DNA of 64,000 nucleotides from the NCBI RefSeq assembly GCF_905475395.1, contig NC_058342.1:6731501-6795500 (forward strand), read 5' to 3'. The notes beneath the pieces were generated by a model. That model made no database searches. It had not been told where the DNA came from and saw nothing but the letters and a program-made list of their open reading frames with translations. The DNA is from Chrysoperla carnea. Lineage: Eukaryota > Arthropoda > Insecta > Neuroptera > Chrysopidae. This document shows, piece after piece, positions 1-11,415 of the stretch. Position 1 is the stretch's first letter. Every line of letters starts with the position of its first letter. Position numbers and translations under genes: made by a program.

Positions 1-37
1 ACCTCAAAACAGTTCAATTCAAGATACATCAGAACAT
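1..37 (+). CDS. Partial penultimate exon of an unrecognised host gene
   Basis: The window opens inside an open reading stretch that ends at position 37 in a good splice donor (CAT, then GTAAGT). In the frame starting at base 2 it reads PQNSSIQDTSEH and stops at a codon boundary (phase 0). This fits the phase-0 acceptor at 2477/2478, so I pair the two as exons of one gene. All three frames are open over so short a stretch, so the frame rests on that phase match. Function unknown. Confidence 0.35.
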
Positions 38-130
38 GTAAGTTAATTTTAAATTCAATTTTCTTAAATTTCTGAAATAAATTATGAAAAATAATTTTTT
101 CAGATAAATAACTGTTGGTATACGCTACTA

Positions 131-1343
131 AAGTATTTGTGGCGTGCGACCTTTGCGCCGTCTCATAATTTTTTACAATAGTGGTTCAGCGAAAACTTAC
201 AAACATTTGGCATAATACTGTAAACAGGCTATTTTAAATCATACAATAGGCAAATAATTTCTTTAGAATGTCAGTAAAATTATTAATGAGTTGTTTCCAA
301 GAAGTCCAATTAGACATTTTTCGTAAAAAGTGTTTTTCGAAAGTTACCAAGTTGTGTAAAGTTTTCACGTTTTCAATCATTCATGAAGAGATCGATAAAA
401 ATGACTCTCAAAGGATTTTTCGAACAGTTTTACGAAAAACACCTGGTCAAAACAGTTCCAAAAATAAATCAAATTTTATTAAATGATTTTTGAGGTAAAT
501 AAATAATCTTATAATATAATTAACCTACAAATTTTATGTGTATAAGATTTGACAACAGGGTAAGCATTTAATTGAAAAACTTCATTGGAAAGAGTAATCT
601 TTATTATACTATAGCTATTTTATGACTTTGTATATAAAACAAATTAAATATTCAATTACTTTTAGGTGATAGATCAAATCGGTGTAAAATTTTTGATAAA
701 ATCGTAAGTGTTGTTATTAAAAACACACCAAGTAAAAATTAACAACACAACACAGGCGATTTGATAGTTTTTTATCAATTTTTTACACCGATCTGACGTA
801 CAGCTAAAATTTATTGAATATTTAATTTTTTTTATATGTATAAAAACAGAAAATAGTTATAATAATAAAGATTACTCTTTTCAGTGAAGTTTTGTAATTA
901 AATGTTTGCCCTGTTGTCAAATCTTATCCACATACAATTTTTAGGTTAATTATATTGTAAGATTGTTTACTTATCTCAAAAATCACTTAATAAGAATTTG
1001 TTTTATTTTTGGAACTGTTTTGACCCAGATGTTTCTCGTAAAACTGTTCGAAAAATCCTTTGAGAGTCATTTTTATCGATCTCTTCATGAACGTATGAAA
1101 CGTGAAAACTTTAAACAAAACTTGGTAACTTTCGAAATAATCTTTTTACGAAAAATGTCTCTTGGACTTCGATGAAGCCACTGATTAATATCTTTACTGA
1201 TATGCTAAATAATTTATTTATTTATTATAAAATTTAAAATAGACTGTTTACATTATTATGTCATATGTTTGTTAGTTTTCGCTGAACGACTATTTAAAAA
1301 TTAAACTAGGAGAGGTCGCCAAGGTCGCGCGCCAAAAATACTT
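131..1343. repeat. Long imperfect palindrome (foldback/MITE-like element) inside the intron
   Basis: The left arm (about 131-720) is repeated in inverted orientation by the right arm (about 740-1343). Matching landmarks are GGTTCAGCGAAAAC near 182 against GTTTTCGCTGAACGAC near 1277, GATTTGACAACAGGG near 547 against CCCTGTTGTCAAATC near 909, and ATCAAATCGGTGTAAAA near 674 against the inverted match near 778. The outer ends pair AAGTATTTGTGGCG with CGCCAAAAATACTT. Short open frames in the two arms (268-486, 963-1175) are by-products of the repeat, not genes. No transposase is present, so it is a non-autonomous foldback element. I could not fix a target duplication. Confidence 0.8.
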
Positions 1344-2477
1344 ATTATATTTTTCTATATTGCTTCTTAACTACAATTACATTCGATTCTGAAAAAATAC
1401 AAAGTGTAAACATGCTGTGTTAGAGTAAAATCTAAAAGGAAAGTGCAAATAGACTACATACAAATTTTGGAAGTTTTTTGCCCAGAAAATCTTTGTAAAT
1501 ATCTCCATAAATATATATGGTTTGTTATTAATAGGTTTCAGTTTATAAATTTGCACTATTTTTGTACTGTCAAAGATACGAATGTTACTTTTTGACAATG
1601 AAGTAAAAACAATCCAAGTTATGAAAATAGTAATATATACGCACCAACAAAGATTAGAAATAGTGAAATTTATTACAGAGATAGTGATAATTTTTTTGAG
1701 ATGATTCTTAAAGCTACGTCAAAAATATTTTTTTCATCAATAATCGTTCAACAATTGACGTATTCAATGATTATATTCGAGCTGTTATCGCGGCATGTTC
1801 AAATATAATTACGTTTTTTTTATAAAATTAATTTCCCTCTTGAGGGAAAACTGTACATATAGTGATTTAAATTCAATTGTAACTTTCCTACACCCAATTT
1901 TTTTTTCGTCAAATCAATATTTTTAAGCGTTGCAAACTTGAAACTAAACTTAGTATACCTTGATATATTTCATATAAACATAGTATATAAAGCCTTCTTT
2001 AACTCGGGTTATATTTCATTCCCGTGCTATTTCATTCCGGTTTTGTTTTCAAGATGTGAATGCAAATTTTAATAAAAACTTTAAGACGTGACGTACAAAA
2101 ACAGATAAAAATCTTATATTAAATTATTATATTATTAAAAATCTTATTCTCGGTGTAGGTGAAAAATACGAAAATTTTGATAAGAAATTTTTTGTATAGA
2201 GAACGTTCTATAAATCAGAAATGCAACTTTTTTATACTTTGAGAAATTTTGAAAGTATTTGTAATCAAAGTTTTTCTGGGAAGTTTCTTAATGGATTATA
2301 CTCATCAAACACCTTCTTCGAGTGATTTAAGAGATAGGTCAATAATCTGTTTTAAATGACTGAAGTTATTTAAGATACTCTAATAAACAACACTTTAAGT
2401 TTTTTTTGTGATAAATAAGTGTGTATTGACAAAAAAATCAAATGCCATTTTGACTTATTAAACATTTTTATTTTCAG

Positions 2478-2702
2478 TTTGACGAATCGGATGTAGCAGT
2501 GAATGCAGATATTGATTCGTCATTAATGGATCTATTGCCGATTTTAAAACATTTAAATATAAATGAACATATACGATCATTCTTTTTAACGTTTAAAAAT
2601 AATGAAGTATTTCAGTCTCTTTCTAGATATTTTACACAAAACGAATGCGAAATGTTACACACAATGGGCATTGATGTTCGAACATTCATGTTACATTGCT
2701 AG
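2478..2702 (+). CDS. Last exon of an unrecognised host gene, possible SAM-like C-terminus
   Basis: A pyrimidine-rich acceptor (TTTTATTTTCAG) is followed by 74 open codons beginning FDESDVAVNADIDSS and ending at TAG 2700-2702. The residues are not biased like the surrounding AT-rich noise. The stretch includes LMDLLPILKHLNINEHI, then EMLHTMGIDVRTF near the end. The spacing of leucines and the late MGI motif loosely recall the last helices of a SAM-type helical domain, but I cannot confirm this without a profile search. There is no in-frame ATG at the acceptor, so it is an internal or terminal exon rather than a whole gene. It joins in phase with the donor at 37. No exact AATAAA is seen soon after the stop. 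It could also be an exon of a pseudogene. Confidence 0.45.
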   Translation, partial: FDESDVAVNADIDSSLMDLLPILKHLNINEHIRSFFLTFKNNEVFQSLSRYFTQNECEMLHTMGIDVRTFMLHC

Positions 2703-4668
2703 TTATGCATTATTGATCAAATACGCTCCATTTTCAAGCAATAATATTTATATCTGTTAATGAGCAATTTTATACTCGAATAATATAAAGTATGAATTAC
2801 AATTGTGTTGCGTTTTATTTATTGATTATGAAATATTAGGGTGACATGCATCTCTTGAATTAAAAAAAATTTCACTTTACAAATTTATTGTTATTACGAA
2901 CTATAGATAACTTTTTTAAATATATTTTTTACACAAATTATTTGTTAAACATATCAGGGATACGTGAGTATTCTTTTGTAAACAAAAGAATGAGCACGGT
3001 AGTGGGGATACAATTTAAAAAAATTTATATTTTCAATTTTGATAAATTATATTATAATTTGACGATATAAGACGAAAAGTAAGAACAAAATTTTTCGATA
3101 TCGAAAATTGAAAATTTTGTTTAATTATTCAGCTTTCGATATTTCGAAAATTAAGGCACATATCGAAAAATTTTATTCTAATTTTTTGTCTATATTCTTA
3201 AAGTTATAACAAAATTCATCATCAAAGTTGAAAATGAGATAAGAATAATTTTAACCCTTAATCTACCCTGCTCTTACATTTCTTGTATAGACGGAGACAC
3301 TTGGTTTTTTTCTTTTCTATACCATTGTTTATATGCTTACTTTCTATTAAAAAGTTTTATTTAAATTTATTCCAAGTGAAAATTATCAAAAACTTTCAAG
3401 ATATGTCGTTTTTGAGATTCCTCCATAACAGCCAAGGTATTTTATATCGATTTTCAATGGCTTTTTTTTCTTTTTTTTTAAATTTGCACGGATACCTATA
3501 CTGAAATTTTAACCACATATTTTTTGAGTAAAAGTCTGCCATATACAAAAATTTTTAATCAAACTTTGTTGTCATGCTCATACATCCTTAAGTTATTTTT
3601 TATAGTTTTTCTTCTCATGTCAACCGTACAACCTTAGGACTTGAAACTTTTTTTTGCATACAAAAACACACAAAAATTTATTCTTAATTATTTTTTTTTT
3701 TATTGTATTGAAATTTTTCTGAATAGATAGCGTTAAAATAAAAAAAAAACTAGTTTTCAGGAACCGTCACAATATTTTGGCCCAAAGTTGTCTGACACAA
3801 AAAAACGGTGATGATTAAAAAGGTGTTTTTTTCTATGATGTATTATAGAATAAAACCATTTGGAAGATGGGGACTAAAAGTATTGGATGTTTATTTTACA
3901 TGTTTCGCCAATGTTTTATTTTGGCCAGATGATTATATTATTAAAAAAATTTTTTTTTTTAACTTTTTTTTCAGACAACATGCGACCAAGATATCATGAC
4001 GTTACCAGTTTTTGTATCACCGCTTAGCGAAAAAAATTTCGATAAACAAAAAGAAAACTTTAGAATTTGGTTTTTATGTGTAAACCAAATTTTAAGTCTT
4101 AGTACGTAATACTTTTCTCACAAATAATTTCATTAATAGGTATTTTTTTCAATTAAAGACATGCATTTCTTTAATTTCGCTTACCCTGCCATTAAAAAAT
4201 GTATAAATTTAATTTCTCTCCTTTTTCTATAAAATTCAATACTGTACTTATAATTAAATTTTTTTTGTCTTATTTTTTTTGGAAAGTATTTGAATCTTAT
4301 CTTAATGAGTAATACACCTTCGGTATTTCAAGCATAAAATTTTCTTTTTGGATTTTTTGAAAATGGCTATAAATCAAAAACGTTGCGGTCAACAAAAGTT
4401 TATTTGGCAACATTTAAGGTATTTGTATTTGTACAATCTTGTAAAAATAGTATACTACATCATACAGCATTGGTATGTACGTATAGATATGCTTAGCACA
4501 CTCAAATAAGTATTAATTTTAACATGCTTTTAACTGTCCATTTATCACGTATTCTGTATGAAAATAGTATGATAATAAACATCTGTATATAATAGACATC
4601 TATCTTACACTACTTATACTCTAAATATAATTGTTTCTATTATACAAAAAATTTAAATAACTGAGTGA
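2703..4668. other. AT-rich intergenic DNA, nothing recognisable
   Basis: After the stop of the terminal exon the sequence is AT-rich, with many T and A runs and only short chance open frames. I see no protein similarity, terminal repeats or RNA gene. Confidence 0.5.
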
Positions 4669-4995
4669 TTAACGTTCACAGGGTACCTGTAATTTTCCAG
4701 TTATTAAATCGAATACTCGAGCTTCCAGGTCCAGATAATTGATTTCTATTTCAGTAAGACCATATACAATAAGATTTTTACGTCTACGTTCTTGGTTGTG
4801 GATCTCGTTTTTTAGTTTTAGTTCATGAATTTCACTTTGAAGTGAAGCTTGGGTTGAACTTAACAGCTGGATTTGCTTTAACAGTTTATCCACTGAATTC
4901 GCTATTTCTAATTTTACATTTTCTTTTGATTTTTTTATTGCATCTAAAATTCGATCGAATCTCATTTTGTAGCACTTTGCGTACACAGAAAACAC
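4669..4995 (-). pseudogene. LINE ORF1 fragment (coiled coil plus RRRKNLIVYGL motif)
   Basis: The minus strand reads a 108-residue lysine/glutamate-rich coiled coil followed by ERRRKNLIVYGLTEIE, then decays. The same arrangement occurs in ORF1 of the LINE at 46748-54345 (STNRKKNLIIYGLIDIS). In such elements this ORF1 protein is thought to bind the element RNA and form the retrotransposition particle. Only this part remains: no endonuclease or reverse transcriptase follows, so it is a truncated relic of a related LINE. Confidence 0.6.
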
Positions 4996-6439
4996 AATTA
5001 TGGAAAACTCTCAGGTTAAATTAAATTATCCATTAAAATTCATTGATTATTTTTTAACTGATTTATTAAAAGAAACCGTACCATTAATTGGAAAATTATT
5101 CGCATTTGATTTATTAATTTCACTGGAGTGGGTTATTTTATAGTTTGTAAATTATAATAATAATAAAGAATGGTGAATATTAAAATAATAATAAAAATAT
5201 GAGTATTAAACTAATATCGAACCTAATTTAGTAGGCTCGGAACAATCTTACGTCCAGCACGCAGCTGATTGCCCCACAAGCGATGTTACAAATACTTTAA
5301 TTTTTGTAGTTTTTGTTTTAAGTCTTCTGTTTGTGAGAGGTTTATCAAATTCTTAAGAATTTTGTATTACGATAATATGCAAGGCAGTTTTTTTTTTTAA
5401 AAACTTTTCACTATTTAATTCGACACTTTTACTATATAATTAGAAACAAATTTTAATCATAGGAAATATTTCACTTCCTTAATCTGTATATTTCACTATA
5501 TTTCAATATCTTAGTAAATAGCTGAATAAGTTTTTATTTAGGTTAGATTTATCTTTAACGTTTTATTATAAAAAGTTTCTTTATTCCTCCATATTTATTG
5601 AGAAAGATCTATTAGCAAACACTTAAAATAGAAAAAAAATCAATAAAAATATTATTTGTTTATTGTTTGTCTATGGCTTCAAGATTCTTAAGACTCGACG
5701 CCTTGGAATACCAGATTCAGATTCAATCTGGCGGCTCTAAACTGTAGGGTTTGCAACCGTCATGGCAATTACACCAATATTTGTTTCTTCAGCATTCTCA
5801 TTGTTGTAATTTTTTTATCTTCGCTTGGTAAAAAGTTCGCCATTAATAATATTTTCCTATTTTAAAAAGACGTAACTTTGGGTCATAACTCAACCTTTTT
5901 ATTCAAATTTTAATGACGCCACTGGATTCTAAAGGAAAAAGTGCCTTTAAGATGTAAAAGTTATATTTTCTTAACTTTTCAAACAACGACGTTATTCACA
6001 TAAGTTTAAAAGTCGAAAAAATCTATATTTTGCTTAAAACTCGAAAACAAAAAATGTGCGCCAGTTTTTGTTGACGCCCATAAAACTTGTGCTCAAAAAA
6101 AAAAAGAACGAGAGAATACTATCCATTTTTCTATCTCGTATAGTTACGGAGATGCCCTATTAAACATCGAATTTGGCCCACTCTGTGCATACATTTGATA
6201 GAAACGCAATCGCAATGTCGTTACATTAACACCTTGGGCCAGAAAAAAATGTGTGGGAACGAACTAAGAATATTACGAATTTTCGATTCTAGGTATTTTT
6301 CTTTGAATGAACGCAACAAACTCAAAACGAAAATTTTGATTTTAATGTATGTGATTGATTATTCGTAGTTGGGGGAAACCACATACAAAAAAACTCCGGC
6401 CTTGCGGTGAAAAATATGGTGATATTGAAAATATCAAAA
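4996..6439. other. Unassigned AT-rich DNA
   Basis: No coding or terminal signals are recognised. A less AT-rich patch around 5690-5770 and a stretch around 6190-6210 (GAAACGCAATCGCAATGTC, closely echoed near 12647) suggest old dispersed repeats, but I cannot class them. Confidence 0.4.
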
Positions 6440-6632
6440 ATTATAAACATTTTCTAATTACAATGAAGAAATATAACACAGTAAATAAGCCGGAAAATAC
6501 CATTAAATGTGGAAAAGCTCCGATTTCAAAATTTTTTTTGTACGTGCTTCTTAGAAGGAACATTCAGCCGCACTAACCTCGGCATTACTATGAAAACTGA
6601 GAAAATTAGGGTAGTTTTCCCACCCCCAAAGC

Positions 6633-7371
6633 CAGGGCCGGATTTAAATTTCTGCCGCCCTGGGGCACTGAAGAAAATGCCGCCCTATGACTGAAATTTT
6701 ATTTTAATAGTTTTGATATCTTATTTTTTAAGAATTAGAATAACTAATTAATTGCAGAAAAAAGAACCTGACGAGCTGACTATCTGGTTGCAGATAAAGA
6801 TTTTAACGCAATTCTTTTTTCAGTATGAAACTGTAAGACTTCCCAGCGATGCGTCGATGCAGTAAAAAAGTTGTATAAAGTTTGTACTGTATGAAAGAAT
6901 AAAGCAGCTTCTGGGGCGCATTCTACTGCATTCCAACTAAATTCATAGAATGAGCAGCACAAGGAGCATGTTCTGCAAGATATAATTTCATGAATTCTTG
7001 CCTGAAAGCCCGAATAAATCCCTGATACATTATTCGCGTTATCATATGACTGACTTTGACAATCTGAGAGATCAAGATCAATAAACTCAAGAACAGATAA
7101 TACAGCAACTAGCAAATCTTCAGCTTTATGTCCAGAGTTCTCAATAAACATGAGAAAAAAAAATTTTTTTAATTCTTCAAAAAAAAACTATATTTTACAA
7201 TTCCAGAAAAAAAAAAATCAAATTTTATTTTTTCAAACAATGTTTATTTAAAAGAATTAGTTAATTATATATTTATAGAAAATGTTTTCTCACTTTACAA
7301 ATTTTGCCGCCCTAGAAAATTTGCCGCCCTGGGCGCTAGCCCCGACTGACCCTAGTGTAAATCCAGCACTG
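6633..7371 (-). mobile_element. hAT-superfamily transposon relic with 8-bp target duplication
   Basis: The left end CAGGGCCGGATTTA and the right end (reverse complement CAGTGCTGGATTTA) form hAT-type terminal inverted repeats. The element is flanked by perfect copies of CCCAAAGC (6625-6632 and 7372-7379), the 8-bp target duplication expected of hAT. Subterminal sequence repeats the phrase TGCCGCCCT at both ends. It is 739 bp long and carries only the middle of a transposase on the minus strand, so it is an internally deleted, dead copy. Confidence 0.85.
6780..7151 (-). pseudogene. hAT transposase fragment (ZMYM1/DUF4371-like)
   Basis: The minus strand encodes the family signature QSYDNANNVSGIYSGFQARI. 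The frame then shifts: the expected next motif, EHAPCAAHSMNLVG, appears in another frame (6923-7108). The first frame picks up again with LFFHTVQTLYNFFTASTHRW. In intact proteins of this family these are consecutive parts of the RNase H-like transposase core that cuts and joins DNA. At least two frameshifts, plus the loss of the N-terminal BED/TTF finger and the C-terminal dimerisation region, make it non-functional. It lies wholly inside the hAT terminal repeats. Confidence 0.8.
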
Positions 7372-8394
7372 CCCAAAGCACTCCAAGTAGTAACAGTGAA
7401 AAAATTCTTTTAATCAAAATTTCACCTCGAAAATCAGCTGCCGAGGGTTTTTGAGATCGCTAATCATGAATTCAAGATGAAAGCAACTGAATACGGTTGC
7501 AACCGCTTTAAATCTAACCCTAGAGGTGTTAATGATAAAAAAAGTTTAGAAAAGTGTTTATTTCACCTCAGAAATTGTCTCGGTGGTTTTTGGAGTCGCT
7601 GATCATGAATTTGAGGTCAAATAGCAACTGAAGAAGGCTCCATCCCTATTAAAACCACCCCTAGAAATGACAAAAGGGAGACGATTTCCGAGGTGAAATT
7701 ATAGATGATGAAAAAATTTTTTTTCCACTGTTACTACTTGGAGTGCTTTGGAGATGGGAAAACTACCCTAATTTTCTCAGTTTTTATAGTAATGCCGAGG
7801 TAAGCGCGGCTAAATGTCCATGAACGTCTAAGGATCACGGACAAAAAAATTTTTGAAATCGGAGCTGTTCCACCATTTTTTCAAATTTTCCGTCTTATTG
7901 AGTGTGCTAATACTCTCTGTAAATTCAGTATATTTCATTATTGAAATTTTATGAATTTGTAAATTCTTCACACTTGTATTCACATTCATTGATGGCCAAC
8001 TGAAGATTGGTGTTGTTGAGGATCTGGTGATGTTGAAGAACTCAATCGAAGTATTCAGAAATCAGAAGAAACATCAAATCAATGTGATGACACATGATGT
8101 ATGTTGAAACCAGTTGGGCAGAACCACTGAATGATATCATGTTATGGAGTCCCTTATGAAAAAAAGAAACTGTTAATAAGTCTGAATAACAGTTCTTAAA
8201 GTTTTACTTTCTCTAAAAAACTCTGAAAAAGTCTTACAATCTCTGAATAATTTTTAATAAGACCTAATAAGTCGGGATAATTCCAAGATTTCGGACTCTG
8301 CCAGAAGAGTTATTCAGAGTTAATTAAACTTACTAAAAGAGTTAGTAAGACTTTTTCATATTTATTAATTATTTCTTCAAATTTATTACCTTAA

Positions 8395-10804
8395 TTGATG
8401 TATTAGATTCTTACGATTGTTTTAATATTATAAAGGGAGCTACTCGTATTTATGGAGCCTCGGCTACAGGTATTGATTATACAATAATAAACAAAAGGTT
8501 AAAATATCGAAGTTCCGAAATTCTGGACACATTACTATCAGACCATACAGGTCAAATTATTACGCTTGACAAAATCAATGAGGAGAAAAATAGTTTGATA
8601 CATATTAAAAAACGTAATTTCTGTCAGATGAATTTCGAATTCATGAAACACTTGGCAGATACATCAAATTGGACTGCTGCTGTATTAGATGATGTGAATT
8701 CTCAAGTTGACTGTTTTTTAGATAACTTTAAGCATTGTTTTAATGTCAGTTTTCCGGTTACTTATCAAAAAATTAATACTCAAAAATTGAAGTCTTGGGT
8801 AACTGAACAAATTATTGAAGAGGGTCAAGTATTGAGGGATTTATTTAAAATCCGCAATTCGAGCAGTGAACTCATGTCATCATATGTAAAATTGAAAAAA
8901 GCACATAAATTTAACATCGATCAGGCTAAAAAGTGTGCATTGTTTAAAGATATAAATTTGAGTGTTTGTAATCAAAAAGACATTTGGGATGGAATAAATA
9001 AATTATTATTTAATAAGGGCAATAAGACTAATAATAAAACTGTGCTAATCCAGAATAACAAGGTGGTGGAAAATTTGGCGAATATTCTAGAAACATTTCG
9101 GGATTATTTCTTGAACTCAGTTCAACAGAAGCTCCTCGAACATTTTGGCCCTACCTTGTCAACACGGTGTACAGCTGTAACTTTATACTGTCATAAATCC
9201 ATATTTCTCTCTCCTACATATGAAAGTGAAATTTATAACATTCTAATGAATCTGCCTAATAAGAAATCCACAGGTGCTGATGAAGTTCCTGCGCAAGTTC
9301 TAAAGAACAATGCTCTAACATTCGCTCACACATTACTACCAATAGTCAATCTAATATTAGAAAAAGGGGTTTTCCCAGAAAAACTCAAAATTGCAAGAGT
9401 AAAACCTATATATAAAAAAAATGAGCGTACTGACGTGTGTAACTATAGGCCAATATCTTTACTATCGGTCTTTTCAAAAGTAGTCGAAAAAGTAATTTCA
9501 ACTAGATTTTATAGTTTTCTTGAAGCGAATAGCCTATTAAATAGCACCCAACATGGCTTTAGAGCCAATTACTCTACCACTAGTGCCACATTTGAATTCT
9601 ATGAGCATATATCGAGGGCGTTAGATAATGGTCAACAGGTTCTTGGTTTATTCTTTGACTTAAGCGCGGCTTTTGATACCGTCAATCATAAATTCCTTTT
9701 AGAGAAATTATACAATATGGGAATACGAGGGGTGAGTAATGATTTGATAAAATCGTACTTATCAAACAGAACTTTTTTTGTGGAAATTGACGGACAAAAC
9801 TCGAGTTTTGGAAAGATTGAAACAGGTGTCCCACAGGGAAGTACGCTCGGACCTTTACTTTTTATATGTTTCGTGAACGATTTGCAGCAGCATTTAAATA
9901 TTGGCAAGTTAATAATGTACGCCGACGATGTTACAGTGCTTATATCAGCGGGCAGCCTTGATGATGCCAAGAGCCTAGCGCATGAGGTACTCAATAAATT
10001 TCAAACTTGGTGTTACAATAATCAACTTATTGTTAATCTGGACAAAACAACTCTTGTGGATTTCAAGTTAAGAAGGCCCTATAATGTGAACTTGGAAATA
10101 TGTAGTGCTTGTGGATTATTAAAACCAAGTGAATCAACAAAATTTTTAGGTGTTAACATAGACTGTTATTTAAAATTTACATATCAAGTCAATGAAATCT
10201 GCAAAAAATTGAATAAATTTTTATTTCAAATCAAAACTCTAAGAATGTACGTAGAACACAAACAGCTGCTCATGTTTTATTATGCACACGTATTTTCTGC
10301 CATTAAATACGGTATATTAATATGGGGAAGAAGCGTAGAATCAAATAGGGTACTTGTTGCACAAAAAAAGATATTAAGAATCATATTCAATATTGGCTCA
10401 AAAGAATCATGTAAAAGTATATTTCAAAATAATGATTTATTAACGACTCATGGAATATATGCATATGAATTGATTAAATATATGAAAGAAAAACAATACT
10501 TCTGTACATCAAGAGCAAGAACAGAATATGATACACGAAAAAGTACATTATTTGATTTTGCGCATAGAACATCCTTCTTTGAAAAAACTCCCGTTTATAC
10601 AGGTCATAAACTTTTCCAGAACTTACCTGAAGATATTAGAAACGAAAACAAATTTAATAAATTTAAGATGAAATTGAGAAAATATTTAATTGAAATTGCA
10701 CCGTACGACTTATCAATATTGCTGTAGTTAAGTTAATGTAAACTGACGATTTGTATACCTGTAATTGGTCCTAAACAAATAAAATTATTATTATTATTAT
10801 TAAT
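8395..10804 (+). mobile_element. 5'-truncated LINE retrotransposon
   Basis: The insert starts in the last part of an AP-endonuclease domain and ends with AAATAAAATTATTATTATTA, a simple-repeat tail typical of target-primed reverse transcription. It interrupts the foldback element between TTATTACCTTAA and ATTTGAACTACAATTATA, where the intact copy at 57715-62414 is continuous. Only TTAA can be suggested as a target duplication. Truncation at the 5' end is normal for LINE copies. The open frame is unbroken, so the copy is fairly young. Confidence 0.85.
8397..10727 (+). CDS. LINE ORF2 fragment: end of AP endonuclease plus reverse transcriptase
   Basis: There are 776 open codons from 8397, where the insertion cuts the gene; there is no genuine start codon. 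The first 60 residues are the end of the endonuclease (TRIYGASATGIDYTIINKR, then LLSDHTGQ). A linker follows, then reverse transcriptase: STGADEVPAQVLK, CNYRPISLLSVFSKVVEK, STQHGFRANYST, FFDLSAAFDTVNH, GVPQGSTLGPLLF and the catalytic MYADDVTVL. The C-terminal region has SAIKYGILIWG and EYDTRKST, as in jockey/CR1-group elements. The enzyme would nick DNA and copy element RNA at the nick. All catalytic reverse-transcriptase motifs are present, but the missing endonuclease front and ORF1 make this copy unable to move alone. The clade assignment is provisional. Confidence 0.9.
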   Translation, partial: DVLDSYDCFNIIKGATRIYGASATGIDYTIINKRLKYRSSEILDTLLSDHTGQIITLDKINEEKNSLIHIKKRNFCQMNFEFMKHLADTSNWTAAVLDDVNSQVDCFLDNFKHCFNVSFPVTYQKINTQKLKSWVTEQIIEEGQVLRDLFKIRNSSSELMSSYVKLKKAHKFNIDQAKKCALFKDINLSVCNQKDIWDGINKLLFNKGNKTNNKTVLIQNNKVVENLANILETFRDYFLNSVQQKLLEHFGPTLSTRCTAVTLYCHKSIFLSPTYESEIYNILMNLPNKKSTGADEVPAQVLKNNALTFAHTLLPIVNLILEKGVFPEKLKIARVKPIYKKNERTDVCNYRPISLLSVFSKVVEKVISTRFYSFLEANSLLNSTQHGFRANYSTTSATFEFYEHISRALDNGQQVLGLFFDLSAAFDTVNHKFLLEKLYNMGIRGVSNDLIKSYLSNRTFFVEIDGQNSSFGKIETGVPQGSTLGPLLFICFVNDLQQHLNIGKLIMYADDVTVLISAGSLDDAKSLAHEVLNKFQTWCYNNQLIVNLDKTTLVDFKLRRPYNVNLEICSACGLLKPSESTKFLGVNIDCYLKFTYQVNEICKKLNKFLFQIKTLRMYVEHKQLLMFYYAHVFSAIKYGILIWGRSVESNRVLVAQKKILRIIFNIGSKESCKSIFQNNDLLTTHGIYAYELIKYMKEKQYFCTSRARTEYDTRKSTLFDFAHRTSFFEKTPVYTGHKLFQNLPEDIRNENKFNKFKMKLRKYLIEIAPYDLSILL

Positions 10805-11415
10805 CATTTGAACTACAATTATATTTATATTTGAAAATATTCCAGTTATCGTCGGCATTATAAATTCGCACTGTGAAACTTAAATATCCAGTAACAAATT
10901 ATTTTGCAGACGGGAATGTAATCCGAAAAAATTTTTAATAAATATAAAAAATTCCAAATAACTCTTTTCAAGCTGCACAAATTTTCAACAGAAAGTTTTA
11001 GTAAATCAGAAAAACTCTTAATAATTCTTTTTACAGTCGCATAAATTTTTATAAAAAATTTTTGTAAAGTATTAAAAAGTCATACTAATTCATTTTATAG
11101 CCTCAAAAATGTTCCATTGAAAGTTTTAATAAGTCAGAAAACTCTTAATATTCTTTTTACAGCCGCAAAAAAAAAAATATAAGAAACTTTTTTTAAGTAT
11201 TAAAAACTATGAAAAAGTCTGACTAACTCTTTTAGTAAGTTTAGTAACTCTGAATAACTCTTCTGGCAGAGTCCGAAATCTTGGAATTATCCCGACTTAT
11301 TACGTCTTGTTAAAAATTATTCAGAGATTGTAAGACTTTTTTAGAGTTTTTAAGAGAAAGTAAAACTTTAAGAACTGTTATTCAGACTTATTAACAGTTT
11401 TTTTTTCCATAAGGG

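Larger units (their letters stand above)
6440..7965. repeat. Foldback (inverted-repeat) element interrupted by a hAT relic
   Basis: The left arm (about 6440-6632, continuing at 7380-7430) pairs with a right arm at about 7700-7965. Landmarks are AGCTCCGATTTCAAAA near 6514 against its complement near 7853, CTCGGCATTACTATGAAAAC near 6578 against the inverted match near 7780, GGGTAGTTTTCCCA against TGGGAAAACTACCC, and GCACTCCAAGTAGTAACAGT near 7378 against ACTGTTACTACTTGGAGTGC near 7726. No transposase belongs to it. The hAT copy at 6633-7371 sits in the left arm, so the foldback element is the older of the two. Confidence 0.75.
8151..11415. mobile_element. CCCTTATGG foldback element, short form, with a LINE inside
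   Basis: The left terminal repeat starts CCCTTATGAAAAAAAG at 8151 and continues with AACTGTTAATAAGTCTG. The right end is its inverted copy, finishing TTTTTTCCATAAGGG at 11415. Both arms contain the phrase TCTGGCAGAG / CTCTGCCAGA. The flanks GT (8149-8150 and 11416-11417) may be a 2-bp target duplication. Inside, the segment with ATCCAGTAACAAATTATTTTGC matches the copies at 26360 and 58260. The LINE at 8395-10804 splits a sequence that is continuous in the copy at 57715-62414. No transposase of its own is seen. Confidence 0.75.
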
